From: Burkholderiales bacterium | GTDB lineage: Bacteria > Pseudomonadota > Gammaproteobacteria > Burkholderiales > Usitatibacteraceae | Reading direction: 5' to 3' | DNA length: 64,000 nucleotides | Assembly (NCBI GenBank): GCA_025360815.1 | Contig: JANYBL010000018.1 | Coordinates: 1-64,000, forward strand | Shown here: positions 1 through 8,303 of the stretch, in pieces | Position numbering within the stretch: the first letter of the stretch is position 1 | Layout of the letters: each line of letters opens with the position of its first letter | Made by a program: the position numbers and the translations under genes | Notes under the pieces: generated by a model | What the model saw: the letters and a program-made list of their open reading frames with translations, nothing else | The model's database searches: none | Told to the model about the DNA's origin: nothing

Positions 1-241
1 ACCATCCGTGTTGCACACAGGCGGCCTTATATTCCCGCAAAATATTGCCACGATGCGCGTTTGGTAAAGTTCTGCTTCGCGCTTTATATTTTTGCGCAAC
101 ACTTTCACCTAGCGCGTCAGCTAGCGTCTAACTCAGCACCGGATTCAGCACCAAATTTAGTATTTCATTTAGCATCGAACTCGACATCCTCCCTGCGACA
201 TCAACCCAGCACGCCTACTTAATTCTTCAAATACAAAAACT

Positions 242-967
242 ATGGCCACCCCACACATCAGCGCTGCTCCAGGTGATTTCGCCGATACTGTCATCATGCC
301 GGGCGATCCGCTGCGCGCAGAGTTTATTGCCAACACGTGGCTCACCGATGCCAAGCTCGTCACCGCCGTACGCAATATGTTCGGCTACACGGGCTTCTAT
401 CAAGGTAAGCGCGTCTCGGTCATGGCGCACGGCATGGGCATTCCGTCGTGCAGCATTTACGCCACTGAATTGATTAAAGATTATGGTGTTAAAAACATCA
501 TCCGCGTTGGCTCTTGCGGTACGGTGACACCCGGCGTAAACCTTGGCGACATCATCATTGCGATGGGCGCTTGCACCGACAGCAAGGTGAACCGCATTCG
601 ATTTTTAGACCACGATTACGCAGCGGTGGCGAGTTATGAACTGATGCAAATCGCCATTGATGCAGCAAAGGTGCGCAGCACAAAAGTCCGCGTTGGCAAC
701 GTTTTTTCGAGCGATCTTTTCTACAGCCCGCAAACGCAGCTGTTTGAGGTGCTGGAAAAAATGAACGTGATCGGCGTTGAAATGGAACTCGCCGGAATTT
801 ATGGTCTGGTGGCGGAATATGGCGCGCAATATGGCGCCAGAGCGTTGGGTATTTTGACGGTTTCAGATCAAATTCGCCAGCATCAATTCATGAGTGTTGA
901 AGACCGACAAACCAGCTTTGGTGCCATGATTGAAATTGCGTTGGATACGGCGCTATGTCTAGACTAG
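242..967 (+). CDS. deoD: purine-nucleoside phosphorylase DeoD
   Basis: Cytosolic phosphorylase of purine (deoxy)nucleosides, releasing base and (deoxy)ribose-1-phosphate. It matches the hexameric DeoD type almost end to end (241 aa; E. coli 239). Visible are the MATPHI start with the His that completes the neighbouring subunit's site, phosphate-binding PGDPLRA at residues 20-26, RVGSCG near 88, the ribose-binding VEME near 180 and the catalytic Asp in TVSDQ. Odd points: the usual VEMEA reads VEMEL, SDH reads SDQ, and residues 193-200 read YGAQYGAR, a four-residue tandem duplication relative to E. coli that is a 12-bp duplication in the DNA. It stands alone on the plus strand; deoC and deoA are nearby but not in the same operon. 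No good Shine-Dalgarno precedes the ATG; the start rests on homology. Confidence 0.95.
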   Translation: MATPHISAAPGDFADTVIMPGDPLRAEFIANTWLTDAKLVTAVRNMFGYTGFYQGKRVSVMAHGMGIPSCSIYATELIKDYGVKNIIRVGSCGTVTPGVNLGDIIIAMGACTDSKVNRIRFLDHDYAAVASYELMQIAIDAAKVRSTKVRVGNVFSSDLFYSPQTQLFEVLEKMNVIGVEMELAGIYGLVAEYGAQYGARALGILTVSDQIRQHQFMSVEDRQTSFGAMIEIALDTALCLD

Positions 968-1034
968 ACAGCGCTCTTGAGCCGAAAAACTTCCACAAAA
1001 CGGCCGCAAAGCCCGCCCGTACTAGACTTTAATA
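959..1034 (-). repeat. CTAG-bounded dispersed repeat, copy 1
   Basis: Read on the minus strand this spacer segment opens CTAGTACGGGCGGGC and closes near GTCTAG, with an internal TTTTTCGGCTCAAG block. It is a slightly longer (62-bp) relative of the repeat described in the findings. It overlaps the deoD stop and lies between deoD and the converging diguanylate cyclase gene. Confidence 0.5.
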
Positions 1035-1039
1035 TTGTT

Positions 1040-1059
1040 AGCCACACCAATTGGTGGCT
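1040..1059. terminator. possible hairpin between convergent genes
   Basis: AGCCACACCAATTGGTGGCT can fold into a 7-bp stem with a small bulge and an AATT loop. It sits between the ends of deoD and the diguanylate cyclase gene. There is no T-run, so termination is only a suggestion from position. Confidence 0.3.
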
Positions 1060-1073
1060 GGCAATCGCTGGCG

Positions 1074-2975
1074 TTAAACTACTGCCGCAACGGGCACAGC
1101 GCGCCCGGCGCGGTTCTTGCCGCATTCTTTACCGGCATACATGGCGGCATCGGCGTGTTTCAGCAAGCTTGGCGCATCGTTCCCATCGGCCGGCGCAAGT
1201 GAGTAGCCAATGGTAATCCCGATGGCACAAGTTTGCTCACCCAACGCAAACGGCATGCGAAAAATCTCCAGCAATTTATCGCCCAATTCTTTGGCTTGCG
1301 CATCGGTTTGCAAACCGGTCGCCACGATCACAAACTCGTCGCCGCCAGTACGCGCCACAGCGTCACCAACGCGCATCATGGCGCGTAGTCGGGCGGCGAC
1401 GACCATCAATAATTCATCGCCGACATCATGGCCATGTTGATCGTTGACCGGCTTAAAGTTATCGAGATCGAGCACATACACCGCTAAAATACGACCGGGA
1501 ATCGAAAATGGCAACGCCGCCGAGAGAGTGGCGTTTAAGCCGCGCCGATTGAGTAATCCCGTCAATGGATCGGTATGGGCCAGAGAATGTAGCACGTCGC
1601 GCTCCAAGGTGGCAGTTTGCGCGGCAGCGTGAATTGCATTGGTGCGCAGCGTGGCAATACGCATAAAGACAACCATATCGATCGTTGCGCCAATGATGAA
1701 CGAGTGCAGCGTCCAACTATTCGCGCCAACCGTGCCCTTCACCACCCCAACCATGAAGGCGCTCGCGATGAAATAACCGATCCACGCTATCAAAAAATAG
1801 AAGCCAACCCTATCCCTGCGGCGCATTTTTTTCCATGCGCCAGGGATCGCCAAGAGCGACGGCGAAAGGCCAACAGTGCCCATCAAAAAACTGACAGCAT
1901 GAATATCAATAACATCAAGTCCGTGCGCCAACGCCGCTAAACCGAGGACGGCAATCACAATATTGACGAGCCGCTGCAACATCGGGCTCATGTCGGTCGA
2001 CAACGCATCTTTGACAAATAACGCCGTACTTGCGGCAGCGCAAAGCGAGGTAATTCCCGCCATGTGCCGTTCCATCCAGAAATTATCAGTCCAAAGATAT
2101 TGGGCACCAAGCCCAAAAAAATGCACTGAAAACAGCGCACTGAAAAATACCAGCAGACAATATTTTAAATAGAGTGGTTCGCGCAGGCTAAACCATTGCA
2201 TCAAGCTATAAAGCAGTAGACAAACGGCTAGGCTCGTTAAAAAGCCTTGCAACATCTGCTCGTTCACTGCTTGGGCATGGAATGCCGAGATGGTGCTGAT
2301 GGTGATAGGCAAAATTTTGGAGGACGACTCGATACGGACGTACAGATCAAGGTCTGCGCCGGAGGGGATTTCCAAAGCCACCGCATGCGAGCGACCGGCA
2401 ATCGGACGTGATGCAAACGGCTGTGCATTTCCCAGCAGTACGTTTTGCAACAATTTGTTGTCCCGGACCAGATAGACCTCAGCCCGGTTTAAAAGGCTGT
2501 AGTTAATATCAAACACCCACTCATTGTTGGTATTAGAGGCAACCGTAATCGGTATTTTCAGCCAGACGCTGCCGCCGCCTTGCCCCAACGTCGCATAGGC
2601 TGATTTTGGCGCAACAAAACTCGCGGGCGAGGCAACGACGTCGTCAATCGATAGTCGTGTGCTCGGCTCTGCTAGCAGCGCCACGAACGGCCATAGCTCG
2701 GATCGGCTGATGTTGTTGCTCAACATGAAGCGCGGCGGCGCAGATTGGAGGGGCTGCAACGAAGGAGCTGGCGGTAAAGACGATGACGATGATGATGTAT
2801 CGGTTTGATCCGCCGCCAACGTCGGCTCGGGCAGGGCCGACGGATTGGTCTCTTGCGGTAGGCGCATCGCCTCGCTGGGTTTACAACCGACCAGATTGAT
2901 AACCGCCACAACGCCAATCGGTAGCAAACAAACAAAAAATTTCCACCGAAGTGATGATCGGACGAACCGTCGCAT
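1074..2975 (-). CDS. 7TMR-DISM diguanylate cyclase (GGDEF)
   Basis: Predicted membrane sensor making cyclic-di-GMP. The N-terminus is a signal segment ending in a lipobox-like LVGC (Cys31), followed by a Ser/Pro-rich stretch. Residues about 90-220 resemble the periplasmic 7TMR-DISMED2 domain, 235-440 hold the seven-helix 7TMR-DISM block, and the GGDEF domain fills the C-terminus. The active-site RTGGDEF is at 542-548 and the RVGD at 535-538 lies exactly five residues before it, which is the canonical product-inhibition I-site. Catalysis and feedback control are therefore expected. Ligand unknown. It converges on deoD and has no operon partner. Confidence 0.88.
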   Translation of the reverse strand: MRRFVRSSLRWKFFVCLLPIGVVAVINLVGCKPSEAMRLPQETNPSALPEPTLAADQTDTSSSSSSLPPAPSLQPLQSAPPRFMLSNNISRSELWPFVALLAEPSTRLSIDDVVASPASFVAPKSAYATLGQGGGSVWLKIPITVASNTNNEWVFDINYSLLNRAEVYLVRDNKLLQNVLLGNAQPFASRPIAGRSHAVALEIPSGADLDLYVRIESSSKILPITISTISAFHAQAVNEQMLQGFLTSLAVCLLLYSLMQWFSLREPLYLKYCLLVFFSALFSVHFFGLGAQYLWTDNFWMERHMAGITSLCAAASTALFVKDALSTDMSPMLQRLVNIVIAVLGLAALAHGLDVIDIHAVSFLMGTVGLSPSLLAIPGAWKKMRRRDRVGFYFLIAWIGYFIASAFMVGVVKGTVGANSWTLHSFIIGATIDMVVFMRIATLRTNAIHAAAQTATLERDVLHSLAHTDPLTGLLNRRGLNATLSAALPFSIPGRILAVYVLDLDNFKPVNDQHGHDVGDELLMVVAARLRAMMRVGDAVARTGGDEFVIVATGLQTDAQAKELGDKLLEIFRMPFALGEQTCAIGITIGYSLAPADGNDAPSLLKHADAAMYAGKECGKNRAGRAVPVAAVV

Positions 2976-3250
2976 TTATTTGTTTATTTAGCTGGTGATA
3001 AAGTCTTAAAGTATAGAGTATTTCGCAAAAAAATTGATTGGTATTTTATGCAGTAATCCCCTCAGTTTGTGATAGCGAATAGGATGGTTGGCCACCCCGT
3101 CATGTTGCACAATCAATTTAAGCGCACAGCCCCAGATGAGCTTATTCACCCGAAGCAAGCTTGCCTCAGCACAGCGGACGAACCTGCCCTTTCAATGTTC
3201 GGCTGATAGGCTGTCACCGATACGACACAATTTCCCTGTAATTTCCGCCT

Positions 3251-3715
3251 ATGGATTTAATTCTATGGCGGCACGCCGATGCGCATCCCGGCGGGACAGT
3301 CTTGAAAGCAGACTTGGAACGCGCGTTAACCGGCAAAGGCCGACGACAGGCTGCCTCTATCGCCATTTGGCTTGATAAACATTTACCTGATTCGGCCAAA
3401 ATACTTGTCAGCCCGGCCGTTCGCTCCATCGAGACCGCTAGTGCATTAGACCGAAAATATAAAATTGTGCCCGAATTGGCGCCCGGTGCGCAGGTGGCAA
3501 GCCTGCTGGCTGCCGCTGGTTGGCCGGATAGCCGACATCCGGTGGTAATCATCGGTCATCAGCCCGCGCTAGGGCAATTGGCTTCGCTGCTGTTATTTGG
3601 TGTTGAGCAAGAACTGAGTATGCGCAAAGGAGCAGTCTGGTGGCTCACCAACCGGTCGCGTGAGGATAATCACAAGACAACGCTGCGGGCGGCTATTTGT
3701 CCGGACTATTTGTAG
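3251..3715 (+). CDS. sixA: SixA-like histidine phosphatase
   Basis: Histidine-phosphatase (phosphoglycerate-mutase fold) protein of 154 aa. The catalytic RH is at residues 7-8 (WRHADAH, with Ala where RHG is usual, as in many SixA proteins), an Arg follows in SPAVRSIETA near 58, and the second catalytic His is in IIGHQPALG near 103. In E. coli SixA acts on phosphohistidine of phosphotransfer proteins; the substrate here is not shown. Divergent from the diguanylate cyclase gene with a 275-bp spacer in which I see nothing else. Confidence 0.82.
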   Translation: MDLILWRHADAHPGGTVLKADLERALTGKGRRQAASIAIWLDKHLPDSAKILVSPAVRSIETASALDRKYKIVPELAPGAQVASLLAAAGWPDSRHPVVIIGHQPALGQLASLLLFGVEQELSMRKGAVWWLTNRSREDNHKTTLRAAICPDYL

Positions 3716-3745
3716 CCAGCCGCGTATCGTCAACCATTGCCTGCC

Positions 3746-4735
3746 TCAAAAATTTGCCGGCATTTTGGGCACGAAACCACCGCCCATCACAATTCCGTAC
3801 GCCATCCACAGCGCAACTGCGCTATAGATGAGGCGTGGCAGCCAATCGGCAAGCTGCTGGTAAAACGAATCAATCTCAGCCGATTCCAGTTTGGTATGCC
3901 GCAACAGCATCTCCGGCAACGTCCCGCTGGCCTCGCCCGTTTGCACAAACTGGATCACCCGATCATTTTTGATATACGAAACCCCGACCAATGCCGCTGC
4001 CAGCGGTGCGCCCTTCTCGATGCGAGTTCGAATCTTCGCCAATTCGCGGCGCATGTCGCCATCTTCAACCGCGTCGAGTGCGGCCGGCAAGGCATCGAGC
4101 ATTGAAACGCCAGCCTCCAACATCCAGCCCAAACTCTCAAAAAAATCGCGCAAATTGCGGCGGATAAAGATTGGCCCCACAATCGGCACGCTTTGATAGC
4201 TTGATTTTCCAGCCGAGCGTGCATCGCCACTCGTCAACGTCCGCAACGCATAATATGCCGCACCGATCAGCAAAATCGGCTTAAGCGCCTGCCACAAGTA
4301 ACCAAAAATGCCGATTGATCCTGTCGCCAGCGCCGGCAGCGGCTGAATAAATAAGGCTGCGACAAACATAAAGGCAGGCAACAACAGGCGCGATTTCATC
4401 GTCGCAATCTGCATCGCCCGATCGGTATAAAAATCTGCCAATTTTCGGTAAAGCGCAGCGGGACTGCCGGCAATCAATGCCGCCTGAATCAGCCGCGCCT
4501 CGAGCTTCGTAAAAAGCCCGCTTTGCTCGCCCGCCTCTGCTGGATTACGCCCTTTCGCCGCAAGTATTTGCATCCGCTCAAGGCGCGCTGCGGCTTTTGG
4601 CGGCATGCGCAATATGGCAAAGGTACGGTCGAATGGAATGCCTGCCGTCTCTAACTGCGCGAGCTGGGCAAAGAGATCGGCGCGGAGGCGGAAGGACAGG
4701 TGTTTATGTTTTTTAGGCAGCATTATTTTTGACAA
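3746..4735 (-). CDS. orphan type II secretion F / PilC-like membrane protein
   Basis: 329-aa protein with two T2SSF repeats (about 20-130 and 190-310) and three hydrophobic segments (about 110-130, 145-165 and near the C-terminus). Characteristic phrases include FESLGWMLEAGVSMLDAL and FVQTGEASGTLPEML. It is shorter than GspF/PilC (about 400 aa) and no ATPase, pilin or secretin gene is nearby. The tracked start is TTG, three bases after the stop of the upstream metalloprotease gene; an ATG four codons later is the alternative. The tight spacing implies co-expression with that metalloprotease. Function is uncertain: an assembly platform for a dispersed type IV pilus/T2S-like machine, or a specialised membrane factor. 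Confidence 0.75.
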   Translation of the reverse strand: MSKIMLPKKHKHLSFRLRADLFAQLAQLETAGIPFDRTFAILRMPPKAAARLERMQILAAKGRNPAEAGEQSGLFTKLEARLIQAALIAGSPAALYRKLADFYTDRAMQIATMKSRLLLPAFMFVAALFIQPLPALATGSIGIFGYLWQALKPILLIGAAYYALRTLTSGDARSAGKSSYQSVPIVGPIFIRRNLRDFFESLGWMLEAGVSMLDALPAALDAVEDGDMRRELAKIRTRIEKGAPLAAALVGVSYIKNDRVIQFVQTGEASGTLPEMLLRHTKLESAEIDSFYQQLADWLPRLIYSAVALWMAYGIVMGGGFVPKMPANF

Positions 4736-4738
4736 CGA

Positions 4739-5512
4739 CTATTTCAACCACTTTAGCTCACGCGCAGCTGCGGCGCCGATCCTAACAAACGATAAATCGT
4801 CCGGAATGTCTGCCGTCGTTGCAGTCAGCGGAATTCGACCGCCCGTGAGCTCCGCAAATAGCTGCGGATAAAGCGGATTTTTTGTCGGCTCAGCAAGACC
4901 ATCTGGAAAAATCGGCAAGCTAGTTTGCAAATCGTACTTGTCGGTAGCGCCCAATGTATGCAGCATCTCATGCGCGAGCACCACATTATTACTACCGGTC
5001 TGGCGATGCGAGGCAAACACGTTGGCGACACCGAGCATGCCTTTTTCGAAGCCTAGCGAATGCGCGAGCACACGCGTGAGGGCGGGATCGTGATGAAGCG
5101 CAAACAAACGAATGTTTGGCCTAGTGAGTTCAAAGTGATCATGCCTAAAAGCCCAATAGCGCTGCTTTAAACGCCTCCACATAGTTAGCAACACATTGCC
5201 GCTATCTAGCGATGGTGGAGGTGGCATCATCCCATCCAACGCAGGTGCTAACCAACCCTTTACTGGTTGATTCGAAGCAACACCGTAACGAATCACCTCA
5301 TCGCGCATCATGGTGGCAATTGGCTCAAACGTTTCTGGCTTTAAATTTGCCATGTAGGCGCGGGTTTTTTCTGATTGGTCGGCATTGATGGGATAGACAA
5401 CCAGATCGAGTGTACGAGTCCATTTTAATGCACGATATTTTGTTGACCACGTAACAGTCGCTACGATGATGAGGATGAATAAGAGGATGGTGATGCGACG
5501 GACTTTAAACAT
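4739..5512 (-). CDS. predicted membrane-anchored zinc metalloprotease
   Basis: 257 aa with an N-terminal membrane anchor (about residues 6-24) and a single recognisable motif, HEMLHTLGATDKYD, near residue 185. HExxHxxGxxD is a zinc-protease signature in which two His and a third ligand (Asp) bind zinc and the Glu is catalytic. The rest is not familiar to me. The active domain should lie in the periplasm. It is followed after three bases by the T2SSF-like gene, so the two probably work together. Substrate unknown. Confidence 0.62.
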   Translation of the reverse strand: MFKVRRITILLFILIIVATVTWSTKYRALKWTRTLDLVVYPINADQSEKTRAYMANLKPETFEPIATMMRDEVIRYGVASNQPVKGWLAPALDGMMPPPPSLDSGNVLLTMWRRLKQRYWAFRHDHFELTRPNIRLFALHHDPALTRVLAHSLGFEKGMLGVANVFASHRQTGSNNVVLAHEMLHTLGATDKYDLQTSLPIFPDGLAEPTKNPLYPQLFAELTGGRIPLTATTADIPDDLSFVRIGAAAARELKWLK

Positions 5513-5581
5513 TTTTTAGCGCATCGCAACTAAGAGACGAAGCTAAATACTCTAATTAACCAGCTTAATTAATCACCCTTA

Positions 5582-8041
5582 CTAACCACCATATGGCACC
5601 CAAACATTTTTCACTTGCGTGGCTTCGCGCAGTATATCTTCCGTCATCGGTAATGCGCCGTTGGCTGGCAGCATCCAGGTGCGTTTCATATTGCTAGCGC
5701 TTTGTTTTTGCACCGCTGTTTGGCCATCAATTGATCCCGCATACCATATCGCATCGACATCATCATGCTCGGCTAATGTCTTGGCCAGTTCGTCACGATC
5801 ACCAGTGACAATATTGATCGTGCCGTGCGGAACATCGGAGGTTTCGAGCACTTGATAGAGATCGGTGACGCTTAACGGATGCTTAGGCGATGGTGTGACG
5901 ACGAGCACATTACCCATGGCGAATGCGGTTGCGGCAAAGCTACAAAACGCTAGCAGCGGCTGATCGTCGGGCAGCGCAATGGCCATCACGCCGATTGGTT
6001 CTGGCATGGCTAAGGTGACGTTGCGGATGGGGGTTTGATGGATAGCGCCGTCGTATTTATCGGCCCAGGCGGCGGCGGTGAATAGTGCTGAGATGCTGGC
6101 TTCGACTTCGGCCGCAGCAACGCTGGAATTAACGCCCGTTTGTTGGGTGATGCGTTTGGCAAATTCACCCGCTCGTGCGCTTAAGTTTTCGGCCATGAAA
6201 TAAATAATTTGCGCACGGTTGTGGCCGGTGGCTTTTTGCCAACTGTTTGCCGCCGCGCGGGCGGCCTCGACGGCGTTGCGGATATCTTTGCGATTGCCGC
6301 GGCCAACCTCGCCAATGAGCTGTCTATTGTTTAAACCCGCGCCAAAAATATTGACTGATAAGCCGCCATCAGGCCGCGCTTGCTTGCCAGCGATAAACAT
6401 TTTTGCGGTGCGATCAATGGCGGTATTGGAAATATAAACACTAGCATTGGCGGGCTTCTTCGCGCTTTTTTGGCTTGAAATTGTCTCTGCGCCTAGGGTT
6501 TTACCTTTTTTAGCTATGGAAGCAACTCCGACATAACCCTCCCCGCCTGTCCCCACATTCTTCACCCGTTTCAGATATTCATACAAGCCTTCTTTCCCGC
6601 CTTCGCGCCCAAACCCGGACTCGCGATAGCCGCCAAAGCCTGCGGCAGCATCGAGTAAATTGGTGGAGTTGATCCACACAATGCCCGCCTTTATCTGTGT
6701 GGCGATGTCGAGTGCGAGGTTGATATCTTCACTCCAAATCGTCGCGGCCAAGCCGTAGCGGGTGTTGTTGGCGAGCTTCACCGCTTCTTCCGGCGTGCGG
6801 AAGGTCATCGCGGCCAACACGGGGCCAAAAATTTCTTCTTGAATCACGCTTGATGACGGGCTGCAATTGGTGAGCACGGTGGGCGGATAAAAATTACCTC
6901 GCGCGGGCACATTGGCAACTGTTGCCCAAGACGGCTGCATGAGTGTTGCGCCCTCTTCTACGCCGCGCGCAACTTTCTCTTGAATTTGCTTGAGCTGCGA
7001 TGGATTTACAATCGCACCGATGTCGATGGCCTTATCGAGCGGATCGCCGACGCGCAATTTTTCCATCCGTGCGCGGAGCTTTTTGAACATCTTTTCAGCC
7101 ACGCCTTCTTGAACGAGCAGGCGCGAACCCGCGCAACAGACTTGGCCTTGGTTGAACCAAATCGCATCGACGATGCCTTCAACAGCGGAATCTAAATCAG
7201 CATCGTCAAATACCACGAATGGCGATTTACCGCCAAGTTCCAACGACAATTTTTTGCCCGTTCCCGCAGTGGCACGACGGATAATACGACCAACTTCAGT
7301 AGAACCTGTGAAGGCAATTTTATCAATATCGGTATGCTCAACAATCGCCGCACCCGTTCGGCCATCGCCGGTGACGATGTTTACGACCCCCGGTGGAAGT
7401 CCTACTGAATTACATATTTCCGCAAACAATAATGCGGTGAGTGAGGTTAATTCAGCAGGCTTTAAAACGACGGTATTGCCCATCGCAATGGCGGGTGCGA
7501 TTTTCCATGAGAGCATCAGCAGCGGAAAATTCCACGGAATAATTTGTCCGATCACGCCAAGCGATTGATGATTCGGTAACTCAGATTCCTGCAACTGCGC
7601 CCAGCCGGCGTGGTGATAAAAGTGACGTGCGACAAGCGGAATATCGATGTCGCGCGTTTCACGGATCGGTTTGCCGTTATCGAGCGTTTCCAGCACCGCA
7701 AACAAGCGCGAATGTTTTTGGATTTGGCGGGCAATGGCATAGAGGTAACGTGCACGAAGAGAGCCAGGGGTTTCACGCCAAGCGGGGTAGGCTTTGCGGG
7801 CGGCTTTGACGGCATCGTCTACGTCGCGTTTATTGGCTTGCGCAATCCGGGCGAGCTTTTTATTGGTGGCGGGATTGTTAGTATCGAAATATTCTTTGGA
7901 TTGTGGTTCGCGGAATTTGCCGTTGATGAAGATGCCGAATTTGGCGTCGTGCTCGGCGATCCAATCGAGAGCGGGGGTGGCGGCTTCGGGGGCGGCGCCG
8001 TAAGTGAGGGATTTTTGTTTTAGGAGTTCGGATAGTTTCAT
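5582..8041 (-). CDS. two-domain aldehyde dehydrogenase (ALDH16-like)
   Basis: NAD(P)-dependent aldehyde dehydrogenase of 819 aa. Domain 1 (about 35-515) is a complete ALDH with PWNFP (Asn171), general-base Glu268 in LELGG and nucleophile Cys302 in GQVCCAG. Residues 515-545 are a low-complexity linker. The C-terminal part (about 545-819) is a second ALDH domain with the coenzyme-domain phrases but no catalytic Cys/Glu segment. This two-domain layout is that of ALDH16; unlike human ALDH16A1 the active Cys is present. It lies downstream of deoC, so oxidation of the acetaldehyde released by DeoC is a reasonable inference. The linker contains a copy of the CTAG-bounded repeat. Confidence 0.88.
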   Translation of the reverse strand: MKLSELLKQKSLTYGAAPEAATPALDWIAEHDAKFGIFINGKFREPQSKEYFDTNNPATNKKLARIAQANKRDVDDAVKAARKAYPAWRETPGSLRARYLYAIARQIQKHSRLFAVLETLDNGKPIRETRDIDIPLVARHFYHHAGWAQLQESELPNHQSLGVIGQIIPWNFPLLMLSWKIAPAIAMGNTVVLKPAELTSLTALLFAEICNSVGLPPGVVNIVTGDGRTGAAIVEHTDIDKIAFTGSTEVGRIIRRATAGTGKKLSLELGGKSPFVVFDDADLDSAVEGIVDAIWFNQGQVCCAGSRLLVQEGVAEKMFKKLRARMEKLRVGDPLDKAIDIGAIVNPSQLKQIQEKVARGVEEGATLMQPSWATVANVPARGNFYPPTVLTNCSPSSSVIQEEIFGPVLAAMTFRTPEEAVKLANNTRYGLAATIWSEDINLALDIATQIKAGIVWINSTNLLDAAAGFGGYRESGFGREGGKEGLYEYLKRVKNVGTGGEGYVGVASIAKKGKTLGAETISSQKSAKKPANASVYISNTAIDRTAKMFIAGKQARPDGGLSVNIFGAGLNNRQLIGEVGRGNRKDIRNAVEAARAAANSWQKATGHNRAQIIYFMAENLSARAGEFAKRITQQTGVNSSVAAAEVEASISALFTAAAWADKYDGAIHQTPIRNVTLAMPEPIGVMAIALPDDQPLLAFCSFAATAFAMGNVLVVTPSPKHPLSVTDLYQVLETSDVPHGTINIVTGDRDELAKTLAEHDDVDAIWYAGSIDGQTAVQKQSASNMKRTWMLPANGALPMTEDILREATQVKNVWVPYGG
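6436..6499 (+). repeat. CTAG-bounded dispersed repeat, copy 2 (inside ALDH linker)
   Basis: Opens AAACACTAGCATTGGCGGGC and ends GCGCCTAGGGTT, with the two CTAG starts exactly 52 bp apart, the same spacing as the spacer copies near 27.1 and 46.3 kb. It is antisense to the gene and encodes about residues 516-534 of the linker between the two ALDH domains. Confidence 0.65.
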
Positions 8042-8062
8042 TCTGAGCTTTCGGGTTTCTAG

Positions 8063-8296
8063 TTAAGCTTTATTTTGCGTATGCTTTTTTCGCGAGTCAG
8101 CTTTGGCAAGATGACGCGTTAAATAGACGCCTCCAACCATACAAATTGGCAGAAATATAGGTAGCCACAGGTAGGCGTTGTGGCCGCAGGAATTGCCACT
8201 TTTAATCATTGGAATGTTACAAAACCCTGCCAGAAGCAACCAGCCCGATATTGAACCCGTAACAAGTCCGATGAGGACGATGGCTACGCGACGCAT
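8063..8296 (-). CDS. small two-helix membrane protein of unknown function
   Basis: 77 aa from the ATG at 8296, eight bases after the deoC stop, and 21 bp before the aldehyde dehydrogenase gene. The longer ORF in the track runs back into deoC and is less likely. Two hydrophobic segments (about 4-23 and 43-60) flank a short loop, with a basic C-terminus (RKKHTQNKA). I do not recognise the family. Position between deoC and the dehydrogenase suggests the same transcript. Confidence 0.5.
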   Translation of the reverse strand: MRRVAIVLIGLVTGSISGWLLLAGFCNIPMIKSGNSCGHNAYLWLPIFLPICMVGGVYLTRHLAKADSRKKHTQNKA

Positions 8297-8303
8297 TAGG
8301 TCT

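Noticed and set aside
3738-3765. TTTTTGAGGCAGGCAATGG at the end of the T2SSF-like gene as a further repeat copy
   Set aside because: Lacks both CTAG ends and the GGCGGG core; too short to support.
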